A stretch of 64,000 bases of DNA from Amborella trichopoda (Eukaryota; Streptophyta; Magnoliopsida; Amborellales; Amborellaceae), in assembly GCF_000471905.2 (NCBI RefSeq), contig NW_006496825.1, positions 1,443,750 to 1,507,749 of the forward strand, written 5' to 3'. The stretch's first letter is position 1, and each line of letters begins with the position of its first letter. A model generated the notes under the pieces. It was not told the origin of the DNA, did not search any database, and was given only the letters and a program-made list of their open reading frames with translations. Positions 31,440-42,533 of the stretch are shown in pieces. The position numbers were made by a program, and so were the translations under genes.

Positions 31440-32520
31440 GCGCAATGTGCCGAGCAGCCAAGAAACAAACCCCCATCTTTTCATCCACTGCCCATAGCCC
31501 ACTCCCTATGGGTGCCGTGCTCCAACTCTTCCGCTGGCAATGGGTGACCCCCAGTAACATTCCCCTCCTGTTCTCCTCCCTCCACCCTTATCCCTTGTCC
31601 TCATCAGGCATTCTACTGTGGAAGGCTTCCATGGCTGCCCTCCTATGGGAGATCTGGAAAGAACACAATAATTAAATATTTCGTGGACAGTATTCCACCA
31701 TTGTTGCTTTGTTTGATAGGATCAATGCTGCGGTAATCTTCTGGGCTACTAATCACAAGTGGTTCAAAGGATTTTCCCCTTCAGCATTCCACTTACATTG
31801 GCATGACCTACTTTTTATGCCCCACCAGAGCATTCCCTGATCCTCTCTATGGAGACCTCCAGAGCCTGGTTGTGTTAAACTCAATTTTGATGGATGCTTC
31901 CTAGGAAACTCAGTTCCCACAAGCATTGAAAGCCTCTTCAGAGACCACGGAGGCTTGACTTTGGCTGCGTTCTCAAAGTTCATAGGCCATTCAGACGCCC
32001 AAACCATAGAAGCAACTGCTCTGCTTGAGGGTCTCAAACTGTTTGATAACTCTTGGGGCCAATCATTGATAGTCCAAGGGGATTCCAACAATGTCATATT
32101 CTGGGCTTCTGGTTCGGCCAATTGTCCCGGGCCCCTGATCCACATTTTTGATGAAATTTCTCACGAGTAGAGGATTCATGATAACTTGGAGACACATATA
32201 ACGCGAGAGCAAGTGGCAGACTCTCTCTCGCCAAGGCGGGTGCTTCAAATTCTATTGGGTGAGCTTTTTTTGTACACTCAGTCAGATCCCCTTCCAGAGG
32301 TTGTGGCCCCCCTCTCATCTCTTTCTTGTTCTATTACCCTCTTCCTAGGGACCTTTTTGTATAAAGCTCCCTCACAGAGGGTAGCCATTTTTTGCTGTTT
32401 ATATCCCCTGGTTTTCCCCAGGAGGTCCAATTTTGTACTTCTCATTTGTACAATCAATACAACTGTTAACTCATTCGAGAAAAACTTTGCTCCCACTGGA
32501 GTGGTAACCACCCAGTTGAG
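31440..32520 (+). mobile_element. LINE-A-like 3' fragment with RNase H
   Basis: Starts in a broken zf-RVT end (NPHLFIHCP, then LWVP in frame pieces). RNase H follows from about 31858: CVKLNFDGCFLGNSVPTSIE, then EATALLEGLKLFD, VQGDSNNVIFWASG, HIFDEIS and REQVADSLS, so all four acidic positions can be traced. A stop (32168) follows HIFDEISHE. The 3' UTR includes TTCTCATTTGTACAATCAAT. 5' truncated, no clear duplication. Confidence 0.7.
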
Positions 32521-33047
32521 AACATAGATAAGTGATGTTTCCTTAACAGGCAGGTTTCATTGGGAAGGAGCTCCCACCTCCAGTGGTGTGACTTAACACC
32601 TCTCATGACCGTTTATGCATAAGCCAAAGGTTATGACCGTTTCCAGCTCACCCCTCTCGGGACCCTGCGTAGGTGGGACCAGCACTGGATTACGGCCCTT
32701 CTATTTGGATGCAAATAAAAATGCTGTTTTGCCCATACTTCTACTATCACCTCTGTGGACTGCAATTGGTGAAATCAAAGGTAGTCTCAACTCCCAACAC
32801 AAGTTCTTGAGTTCCTCCTTATTGTTCTCAAAAGAAGAAAAGATCTCTGTAAAAGTGGTTGGTCCAGAACTGGTAGAGTTGCTGGTATAACAAGAGGTAC
32901 GTAGTGTTGGCCAAGTGTCACTACATGAAGCTAGGGAGTCTACTTGTCTCTTTGGAGGAGCATGGAGGACCAAGTGTCTCTTGCATCCAGGGCTAACAAG
33001 GAAGAATAAAGTACCTCCTGGAAGTTATATGGTCATGTGATGTACCC
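32521..33047. other. Unassigned DNA left of the LINE-B insertion
   Basis: One plus frame (32615-32890, 91 residues) reads FYLDANKNAVLPILLLSPLW and ends VVGPELVELLV-stop. I recognise no family and see no splice context. It is the pre-insertion flank of LINE-B and includes the left target-site copy at its end. Confidence 0.3.
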
Positions 33048-33259
33048 AATTATATGAGTGAGGGAAAAATTTCAACTGCGAGTGATGTGCTAGGGTTTTG
33101 ATAGCTTCCTCACCCCCTCTTGGTGTTCCTCTCCCTATGGAGGGGAAACCTTCTGATCCTCGGGAGCTTCTTTCTCGTTTCTGCGATAGTAGTCTTTCTT
33201 ATTGTTATGGTGGTGCTGATCCCCTAGAGGTTATGACCAGATCTGCTCGTATTACCTTT

Positions 33260-33720
33260 GTTTCTGATGGTCATCTTCTCGGTAATGATGGGGATGGATC
33301 TGGTTATGATCCACTCATTTATGGTCACAAAAGTTTTGGCAGAGATGTATCTGGGTCTAAAAGATCTGCTCTTTTACATGTGGATAGTATTGATAATCGA
33401 CGATCCTCTTTTATTGGTGGTGATCATCTTGAATCTGATTAGGCTCTTTACATGCGGATGATATTGATATCATCATTGGTGGAGATGGATCTGGGTCTAA
33501 AAGAGCTGCTCATGCTATTTTACTTGTGGATAATATTGATAAGATAAGATACTCTTTTAATGGTGGCGATCATCTTGATGGGGATGGATATGGTTATGAT
33601 CCATTGATTTCTGGTCACAATATTCATGGCAGAGATAAATCTAGATCTAACAGATCTGATCATACTCTTGTGCACGCGGATGATAGTGGATCTCGTTTCA
33701 TGAGATCTAGAGATTGCAGA
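33260..33720 (+). repeat. About 150-bp tandem repeat coding the ORF1 N-terminus
   Basis: Three degenerate units carry GATCATCTTGATGGGGATGG, GGTTATGATCCATTGAT, GGCAGAGAT and TCTAAAAGATCTGCTC. The encoded peptide repeats GGDHLDGDGYGYDPLISGHN and SNRSDHTLVHADD. The same array is present in the derivative at 29640-30060, so it is a property of the family. Confidence 0.8.
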
Positions 33721-34799
33721 AAGGACGAAAAGGCTATGATCCTTGACCCTGCACCTCGGGATGGAACTGGTATTAAGGGTGTTTTTGGTGATCTAGTTTC
33801 AAAGGTAGATTTTGGAGCTGCCTATCGTGTGGTCTCTGGGTCTGGTTATGCGAAGATGCCTACAAAGGATAATAATATGGAGGATAATGGTGCTGCCTTT
33901 CATGTGGTATCTGCCTATGGTGGTGACTTCATTTCTGGTTATTCTCTGATACCTGTTTACGACAATATCTCTTTTTGCATTGATTTACAGAATGCTTCTT
34001 CTATGCATTCTAGTTCTTGCTTCGGTGTAGTTCCTGCTGGTATTGTTTTATCAAAAAAGGATGGCTTCCTTGCTAGCCATGGTAATGTGCAAGCTAAAGT
34101 TATGGGTCACAATCTTTTGGGTTGTGTTTCTAGTTCCACCGAAGATAGTCGTGAAGCAGCCCACATTGGGAAAGTTTTGGGTGTTCGAAGTTCTGCTCCT
34201 TGCAATGATATTGATCTTGTTATTGATTCTGGTGGGGTTGCCAATGATGCTGAGTACGGTCAAGGTCTCAGTTATGTTATTCGTGATGGTTATGGGTTGC
34301 ATGCACCTATGGTTGTGGGTGAGCATGCTGATCAGCCAGGTCTTTCTCCCTGTGGGGATATTCCTAGGTCCATAAATTCTGGTCTTGATGGTACCACTCA
34401 AAGTATCATGAACTTAGAGACAATGATTGAAAATCTTCGTATGGGCCCTGGCCCGAGATCTATTGCTGTTGATCTTGATGGGGTCATCAGGAGTCCTGTA
34501 AGGGAGGCCTTTCCACCCTGTAAGGGAGGCCTTTCCACCCTTGGTAGTTGGTTCGAAGCATACCATAGATGGCAACATAGGAAGTCAACCTATTGCTGGT
34601 TTTGGCAAAGGCAAGGAGATGGATGTTACTCCTTGGAAATTTTTTTGCTAGTAAGAACGACCTAGGATCTACTTCGGGTTCTCATAGTGAAGGTGTCGTA
34701 AGGGAGCAGTTTCCATCCTAGGTTTCAAAGAACAAGAATGGAAGCTTAGCTAACAGCTGTTGGGACTCACGTAGGTCCTTAGACCTGTTATTTTGTGCC

Positions 34800-35420
34800 A
34801 AGGGTGTTCAAAACGGAGTGTTTTACTTTGAGGAGATGGATACTTTACCTACTGAAATTATTAATGGTAAAATATTTGTCAAAATTGAAAATAATTTGAT
34901 GGATTCATATCGAAGTAGGTGAGAAAACTGCTTATTAGGGTACTTCTTGGGCCGCCGATTCGATTGGAATTATATGAAAGAGATGTTGAAGAAATTATTG
35001 AGGCTTGAGTGTGATGTTGAAGTATTCTCTGTTGATGGGGGCTTCTTGATTTTTTGATTCTGTTCTAGGAAGGAGATGGAGGTTGCCCGTACGGGGGGGC
35101 CATGGTTTATCAACAAAAAATGCTTGGTGTTTCAAGAATGGAATCCATTAGTTCAAACCCCTCTAGGCATACTCGCCAAACTGTGCCAGTTTGGATCAAA
35201 TTGCCAAGGTTGCCAATGATGTATTGAGAACCAGAAATTCTGTTTTGTATTGCCTCCAGTGTGGGAAAGCCCATCTTCATGGACAAATCGACAAAATTGA
35301 GATCAAGGGCTGAGCCAAGAGTGTGTGTTGCATTGGATCTAGATACGATATGCTCGACTGAAGTTTGGCTGGACATGTATGGGAAGGATTATAGGCAAGT
35401 GATAGTCTATGAGTTCATAC
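34800..35420 (+). pseudogene. LINE-B DUF4283 domain and CCHC remnant
   Basis: Frames give TGGPWFINKKCLVFQEWNP, VPVWIKLPRLPMMY, a stop where Trp is usual, EPEILFCIASSVGKPIFMDK and PRVCVALDLD. This is the DUF4283 pattern of plant LINE ORF1 proteins. The following WSKCRRVVHKPELC matches a zinc knuckle that normally reads CxKCGxxGHxxxxC, with its first Cys changed. Confidence 0.8.
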
Positions 35421-36683
35421 CCTCGATCTGGTCTAAATGTCGGAGGGTGGTCCATAAGCCTGAATTATGTCGAGCAAATTTAAGTGCAAAGGCTCCCATC
35501 AAGGCTAGTGCAACAATTGTTCCTAATGGTGGTACTTCGGTTAAGTTACCCTTAGGGGAAGAGGGTTGGAAGGTAGTCAAAGGGAGGCAGTAATTAGTAT
35601 ATAAAAGGAGGGTGAAGGAAAGCACTAATGGTTTTCTAACCCTTCCCAATATGCCAGAGGAGAATAATGTGCTGATTATCGACCACCTTGTTGGTTCTCA
35701 CACTAATAACAAAGTGGACCTGAAGGATATCATTTCTAATGCTTTTGAAATTCTAGCCAATATCCAAGAGGATAACGATGTGTATCTTATTGAGAAGGCA
35801 ATTAGCTCTTATGAGAAAAATACAGTTGACACTTGTATTCCTATGGGTGATTCTGATGTGCCTCAGGAGTATGAGGTTACAGTTATGACTAATGTCGATA
35901 ATATTGGTGTGTCTGGTGCTATCGAGGATCTGCCGCCTGTGAGTGGGAGTGTTTCGTCTGCAGTTGAGGATGGCGAATCCTCGCTCTTGCGACAGAATGC
36001 AGTTCTGAACCTTGAAGCTTTGTTGTTAACTATGGACAACCAGGTTGATGTAAACAATGCTGCCCATTCTATGACCACACATTTGATATCATTACGACTA
36101 TGGTGTCTGATAAAGCAGCTGTTACACCTACAGTTATGCATTCCTTAGTCCATGGCCATGATCAGAAGGAATGTGAGCACAGTCGCATGCAGGTTAATGT
36201 CACTGTCGCCATAGAGAAAGATGAGGAGTAAGATGTTGAGGCCAGTTTGGATCCCTTGTTTAAGGAGGATCCGAAAATCTATGGTAATGGCCAGGGTGTG
36301 ACTGAGTCACAAGGGACACGCTAGAGGATGGCATGGGGAATATTGTTGGTGGTCACAATACCAAGCAGCAAGTCGAAGTAAGTCTTAGCAAATCTCTGGA
36401 AAAGGAAGTTGATAAGGTGGGAGGTTCTAGTAAGCGATTGCAGGATCATGCGAATAGTGAGAAGCTTTGTCAAGCTCGAACTAGATTGCAATTAAAAGCC
36501 TCTTTGGCACCAACTGGCAACAAGAAGGGGCATTCTTTATCAGCTTTAGGTGATACGAAAGGATTAACTCTAGTAGCTACTGGTGACAAGAAGGGGTTAC
36601 CTTATATGGCTCAACGTGCTCCAACAACTTTTGAAGGTAAGGTTTCCCTTACCAAACGACCAAACCTCTCTAATTTTATTTAG

Positions 36684-37430
36684 GTCAATTGCAGCTTGGA
36701 ATGTTAGGGGTCTTCAGGGCCGGGGCAGAATATCGGATATTGGGGTTTTAAAAGAACAACATAATCTTGGTCTTCTTTTCTTATTGGAAACTAAGCTTCC
36801 TGTGGAGTTGAGCCGTATTTGGTTTAAGAAGTTGGGATTTTATAATAACTTTATTGCTAATGAGATCGAGGGTAGATCCAAAATTTTAGTCCTATGGATT
36901 CCTTTAATTTACTCAATCAAAATGATTAATGTAAATGTTGAGATGATAACTGTGGAGGCTACTCGTATCTGTAATGGAAACATCTCAGTTGTTTCAGGAG
37001 TTTATGCATTTAATTATGTGTCCCAAAGGGCCATGCTTTGGGACCATATGAGGGCTTTAGGAGCAACTATTATTCTTCCCTGGCTGGTATTAAGAGATTT
37101 TAATACTCTATTGGATTCCTCAAAAAAGTGGGGGGAGCAGTTCTTTACCACCAGATTTAGGTGGTTTTGCTCAAGTAATGTCCGATTGTGCTGTTGCTAA
37201 TCTTGGTGTAGTCATAGGTTGGTTCTCTTGGTCTAATAACCAATGTAGCAGAAGATGCATTAGAAGAAGGTTGGACCGGGCATTAGCAACTATTGATTGG
37301 GTTTTGGCCTTCCCGGAATTCAAAATCCAGTTACTCCCTAAAGGCACCTCAGATCGCTGTCCCTTACTCGTCTCTATTTTTTATTTGGGTTCGGTTGGGC
37401 CCAAACTTTTTAAGTATTTCTCTATGTGGG
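36684..37430 (+). pseudogene. LINE-B endonuclease domain
   Basis: Reads IAAWNVRGLQGRGRISDIG, LLFLLETKLP, then WLVLRDFNTLL, where the usual catalytic GDFN is RDFN, and GWFSWSNNQCSRRCIRRRLD and DRCPLLVSIFY. These are successive boxes of an APE-type endonuclease, which nicks the target site. A frameshift lies near 37180, and the usual SDHxP is SDRCP. Confidence 0.8.
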
Positions 37431-37699
37431 AGCAGCATCACGGTTTTTTAGAACTTATCTTTAATTCCTGGCAAGGCCAAGTGGGGGGGACACCCATGTA
37501 TCGCTTTGTTGCTAAACTTAAGAGGCTTAGGGCCGACCTTTGGTTATGGAACAAGGATGTGTATGGCTATGTTGGGGAATCCATTGCAATAGTTCGACAT
37601 CAACTATCATCTTTGCATGATAGCTTACGCATGGATCCTTCCATTGAAACATTCATGTCTGAGGAAAAAGAGTACTCAAAAATTGTAAACTCTTTTAGG

Positions 37700-38990
37700 C
37701 CATGAAGAAAGATTCTAAAGGCAAAAATCGCGTCAAAACTGGTTAAAAGAGGAGGACTCCAACACCGAATATTTTCATCTATTGGCTGTGGTGAGAAGCA
37801 GAACAAATAGAGTTATCTCTTCGAAAGATCAGCATGGGAATTTTTTGTTTGCTGAGGTTGACATTGAAAATAATATGATTGGCTATTTCGAAGACCTATT
37901 GGCTCAAGAGAGCAATATTGACCTGCACATGGTTGAACAATTCTTCTTGCCGCCATTTCATCTCAATTCTTCTCAGAAGGACAAATTAGTGGACACAGTA
38001 AATATGGAGATCAAAGAATGCATTTGGAATATGAAAAATAAAAGTGCCCCAGGTCCTGATGGGTTTTCAGTGGAATTCTACAAGTTTGGATGGGAAGTCA
38101 TTAAAAAGGATCTTTTTCTGGCCCTTAAAGATATCTTTACTAAAGATAAGCTTCTCAAGCAAATCAATTCCACTTGTATATGTTTGATTCCTAAAGTGGA
38201 TGCACCTAGGGGGATGAAAGACTTTTGACCTATAGGGTTGTGTAATGTCTTGCACAAAATCATCAGCAATCGGCTACGAGTTGTTCTTGATGATTTTATC
38301 GACCCTAAGCAGGCTGCATTTGTGAAAGGTAGGCTTATTACTGATAATATTCTTATGGAAAATAAACTTATATCTCTTTGCCATAGGAATTCCGCTCGGC
38401 TTAAAATGTGTCTGCAAATCGATTTGAGCAGTGCCTATGATAGGGTTTCCTGGGATTTTATTGTGGGTAGGATGCATGCTTTGGGTCTTCCTGAGTTATT
38501 TGTTTCTTGGTTCATTTGTGTATATCCACTTCTTCCTTCTTTGTTTTGAGGAATGGCTCACCCATGGGATATTTTATAGGGAAGAGAGGTTTGAGGCAAG
38601 GGGATCCTCTATCTTCTTGTCTTTTTTTGCTGGTCATGGATTTATTTAGTAGGCAGCTTGATTGTGCTATGTGGCAAGGCATGGTTCCCGGGGCTTTTTT
38701 TTCAGGGTGTGACTATGGGGTTTCTAATCTTTTTTATGCTGATGACATGCTTATTTTCTGAGGCATCCATTTCTTCTGCCACTGCTATGTGTGAACTTAT
38801 TTCTATGTTTGAAAGGAGTAATGGTCAGATTTTGAATTCATCTAAAAGTAAGGTTTTTTTCTTTGGTGCTCCACAGGGAGGACATGGGAGAATTCTGTGG
38901 GAGTTAAAGTTTGTTGAAGGAGTCCTTCCAGTCCGCTATTGGGCCTACCATTATTTCGTGGACATCTGAGGCACAATTATTGCCATTGTC
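37700..38990 (+). pseudogene. LINE-B reverse transcriptase domain
   Basis: Contains NMKNKSAPGPDGFSVEFYK, INSTCICLIPKVDAPRGMKD, AFVKGRLITDNILMENKL, CLQIDLSSAYDRVSWDFI, RGLRQGDPLSSCLFLLVMD and NLFYADDMLIF. These are RT motifs in order, with a YADD catalytic box. Stops at 38228 and 38549 and frame changes near 38550 and 38760 inactivate it. Confidence 0.88.
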
Positions 38991-39099
38991 TGGTGGGTAA
39001 GGTGTTCGCTAAGATTGGGTCATGGCGGCTTTTATGCCTCTTATATGCTGGTCGACTTCAGTTCCTTAAGCCTGTACTCGGAGCATCAACGGTTTTCTA

Positions 39100-39795
39100 G
39101 TTGATATCTTTCATTCTCAACATGTAATATGATAGAGAAACTACAAAGGAACTTCTTATGGGCCGGTGAAGCAGAGAAAAAAGGTGTTCATCTTATAAAA
39201 TGGAAAGCAGTGTGTCTCACTATGGCTGAAGGAGGTCTCGGGGTAAGGGAAATGGCAGATTTCAATATCGTAGGAATGGTGAAGTTTGCATGGAGGATTT
39301 TGGAAAATCCGTCCTCGTTGTAAGCACGGTTCTTCAAACATTGATATTTTAGAAATTCCTCTATATGGGAGGCTGAAGGAAGAAGAAGATGTTCTAATGC
39401 ATGAAAGGGGATTTTACTTGGCTTATTTCACTTGCAAGGAAATGTACAGTGGAATATTGGTGATGGTCAGATGGTGGATTTCTGGGTGGATCCATGGTTA
39501 GCAGGTAAGTTACTTTTAGATTTGCATGATAATGACATCCAAGAGGATTTGGCGGCCACTGCAGGGAGGGTTTCAGACTTTATCAGAGGTTCACCCCAGT
39601 CTTGGGTTCTGCCACATCCCACATTTGAGTTTTTGAGAAATATATGGAGGGAGGTTGAGAATTGTACTCTTCCTCTACAGCCCAAAAGGGATTCACTGGT
39701 CTGGATTCACTCTTTTGATGGCTTATTTTCTATTAAAGGGGCATGGGATTTACTTACGCATCAAGGTTCATCAATTGCTTTCCAATACAGATAGA
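39100..39795 (+). pseudogene. LINE-B connection/zf-RVT region, 3' deleted
   Basis: Reads MIEKLQRNFLWAGEAEKKGV, EGGLGVREMADFNIVGMVKF, then NIGDGQMVDFWVDPWLAGK and FDGLFSIKGAWDLLTHQGSS, the standard region before the zinc finger. It then breaks off and continues directly inside RNase H, so the Cys/His cluster is missing. Confidence 0.8.
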
Positions 39796-40147
39796 AAGTG
39801 ATTCGACCTTGCATGTGAATCTCATTCAGAATCGATGCAGTGCTCCATGGCGGCTAATGACCATTGCAGATAATTGCTGCACCAAACTTTCTTCTCATTG
39901 ATGGTCTATTACACATGTTTTTTGGGAGGCAAACATGGTTGCTGATGTTCTCGCTAAGTGGGCATCTGCTAGCCCCGGTGCTATTGTGTGGCGCCAGTGA
40001 CCACCAGATTTTCTTTTCTCTCTTTTATTATATGATCTGGCGCAATTGCCATACTATAGGGTTGTACGTTTTTTTTATTTTTCTTTGCTCTTTGATTAAT
40101 GGAAAACGGGTAGGGGGCCTTCTACCCCACTGACTTACCCAAAAAAA
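39796..40147 (+). pseudogene. LINE-B RNase H C-terminal remnant and 3' UTR
   Basis: After the deletion junction the frame continues IESDSTLHVNLIQNRCSAPW, then ITHVFWEANMVADVLAKWAS, with the last catalytic Asp in VADVLAK. The 3' UTR runs through TTTGCTCTTTGATTAATGG and ACTGACTTACCC to the A-tail. Confidence 0.75.
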
Positions 40148-40163
40148 AATTATATGAGTAAGG

Positions 40164-40550
40164 AACTTAGGGCAAGGAGGGTTTTATTTTGGGGTTTGCT
40201 CCAGGAACTGTTCACCATAAGTCGGTTAACCACTGGATAAAGAGGGAGTGTTGACCTTAGGTTCAGTTAGACTCTGCCTTGAACTTCCTTTTGGGTGCGC
40301 TTACGCCTAGAAAGATCTGGATTATCCAATGGCCCACTGTGCCAGTTCTCACTGTAAATCTATTGTCTGTGGTACTGTTTTACAGGGTAGTAGAAAACAT
40401 GGAACTTACTTGAGCTGGTTCTTAACAATGGGATATCGAATTTCAGATAAATTTCGAACACTCAAAAAACTTTTGAGTCTAGTTTATCGAGTCAAGATTT
40501 CAAGTCAAAACATTTTGTATTTTGTGAGATATTCATTGATAAGTGAGTGC
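40164..40550. other. Spacer between the two tail-to-tail LINE-B copies
   Basis: About 390 bases of pre-insertion DNA without a recognised gene. It would form the loop if the two LINE-B copies base-paired. Confidence 0.45.
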
Positions 40551-40739
40551 TTTTTTTTGGGTAAGTCAGTGGGGGAGACAGCCCCCTACTCGTTTTTCCA
40601 TTAATAAAAGAGCAGAGAAAAACAATTAACGTACAATCGTATAGTAGGGCAATTGCGTCAGATCTTGTAATAAAAGAAAGAAAAGAAAATCTAGTGGTCT
40701 ATGGTGCCACACAGTAGCACCAGGGCTAGCAGATGCTCT

Positions 40740-41135
40740 CATAGCGAGGGCATCTACAACTATGTTTACCCCCCGAAAAACATGTGCAATGGACTATCGA
40801 TGAGAAGAAGGTCTGGTACAATAATTATCTGCTATCGTCTTTAGCCTCCATGGAGCACGGCATTGATTTTGAGTGACATTCACAAGCATGGCCGAATCAC
40901 TTTCTATCTGTATTAGAAAGCAATTCTTTTGATGAGCCAACTGAACTCCTTCTTCAAGTGCCAAGAATTCTGCATGGTTATTAGAAGCAATACCAAAATG
41001 CTTTGCAAACGTAGCAATAAAACCACCCTCTCTATTCCTGATGACTCCACCACCACCTGCTAAACTTGGATTTCTCAAGAAAGCACCATCAATATTAAGC
41101 TTGTAATTTTGAGCCTCAGGAAATGACCACGCCAC
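40740..41135 (-). pseudogene. LINE-B RNase H domain, antisense copy
   Basis: The frame reads YKLNIDGAFLRNPSLAGGGG, VIRNREGGFIATFAKHFGIA, SNNHAEFLALEEGVQLAHQ and IQIESDSAMLVNV. The first catalytic Asp, helix Glu and second Asp are present. A stop interrupts the C-terminus near 40794. This copy preserves the part deleted in the plus copy. Confidence 0.82.
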
Positions 41136-41377
41136 CGGAATAAGGTATTCTGACCTCTGTTGATACCAAGTTATCTGAAGATTACTAATTAAGGCCTTTT
41201 CTGATAAATGGAAAGATCATTTTAACTTCTGCTTGTGCCTGAACATGTAACGTAATTCGTTTTACAATAAGCTCTCTCTTGGTGGGTCTTGAGTATCTTT
41301 CGGTTGCGCAGTAAAAAAGATGGAAGACCAAATATTACGAAGTCCATGTGATTTAAACCTGAAAAATAACCACCACC

Positions 41378-42370
41378 TCAGTAAATCAGAGACAAAAGTA
41401 CTGAGGACAAACCATTTCCACATCTCCAAGCTAATGATCTCCATAAACCCTGCGCAAAAGCACATTGGAATAATAGATGGAAAAGGCTGTTATCATGGTT
41501 TCTACAAAAGGGACATAAAGAGTTCAGCTGTATACCCCACTGTTGCAATAAAAATGAGGAGGGCAATTGATTATGCAAGGCCAACCATGAGAACCATTTC
41601 GCCCGTGGGTGGCATTTAGAAGACCAGAGTGCACAAAAAATAGGCTGTGATGAACCTTGATGCCTGATAAAATCCCATGCCCCTTTAATAGAAAATAGGC
41701 TATTAGCAGAGTAAATCCATACTAGTGAATCCTTTATGGGCCGTAGAGGAAGAGTATAATTCTCCACCAACCTCCATATATTTTTCAAAAAATCAAATGT
41801 GGGAGGTGACGAAACCCAAGACTAAGGTGCACCGCCAATAAAGTCTTAAACCTTCCTCCCTGTAGCAGCCCCCAAATCCTCCTGAATGTCATTATCATGC
41901 AAATCTAAAAGTGACTGACCTGCTAATCATGGATTCACCCAGAAATTCACCATCTGACCATTACCAATATTTCACTGTAATTGCCTTTCAAGTGCAATAA
42001 GCCAAGTAAAATCCCCTTCCATGCATGAGAACATCATCTTCTTCCTTCAGCCTCCCATATAGAGAAATTTCTAAAATATCGATGTTTGAAGAATCGTGCC
42101 AACAACGAGGATGGATTTTCCACAATCCTCCATGCCAACTTCATCATTCTTGCGATATTGAAATCCGCCATTTCCCTTATCCTGAGACCTCCTTCAGCTC
42201 GAGTTAGACACACTGTTCTCCATTTTATAAGATGAACACCTTTTTTCTCTGCTTCACCGGCCCATAAGAAGTTCCTCTGTAATGTCTCTATCATATTACA
42301 TGTTTTCTTCGGGAGAATGAAAGATAACAGCCAGAAAACCGCTGATGCTACGAGTACAGAGTTAAGCAAC
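41378..42370 (-). pseudogene. LINE-B zf-RVT region, antisense copy
   Basis: Minus frames give KTCNMIETLQRNFLWAGEAE, FSIKGAWDFIRHQGSS, AKWFSWLALHNQLPSS, LCPFCRNHDNSLFHLLFQCA. The C-x2-C...H-x4-C cluster is intact here. A stop lies near 41820, and other frameshifts separate the pieces. Confidence 0.8.
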
Positions 42371-42533
42371 TGAAGTCAACCTGCATATGAGAGACATAAA
42401 GGCTACCATGACCCAATCTTATCGAATACCTTACCCACCAGACTATGGCAATAACTGTGCCTCAGATATCCACGAAATAATGGTAGGCCCAAATAGCGGA
42501 CGGGAAGGACTCCTTCACCAAACTTTAACCCCC

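Larger units (their letters stand above)
33130..36683 (+). pseudogene. LINE-B ORF1
   Basis: Begins near MEGKPSDPRELLSRFCDSSL (ATG at 33137). Domains in order: an acidic Gly/Asp/His tandem-repeat segment (33260-33720), a low-complexity region to 34665, a DUF4283 domain (34800-35380) and a degenerate zinc knuckle (YEFIPSIWSKCRRVVHK). A spacer rich in Asp/Val/Ser follows, including ENNVLIIDHLVGSHTNNKVD (35660-36150). ORF1 proteins of plant LINEs bind the element RNA. Stops at 33440 and 34663 and later frameshifts make it non-functional as read. Confidence 0.75.
33048..40163 (+). mobile_element. LINE-B, near-complete insertion with target-site duplication
   Basis: A 16-bp direct repeat with one mismatch flanks it: AATTATATGAGTGAGG at 33048-33063 and AATTATATGAGTAAGG at 40148-40163. 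The 3' end before the right copy is ACTGACTTACCC plus a short A-tail, the target-primed reverse transcription signature. Order inside: ORF1 with repeats and DUF4283, endonuclease, RT, zf-RVT, RNase H remnant. It carries stops, frameshifts and one internal deletion near 39789. Confidence 0.9.
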
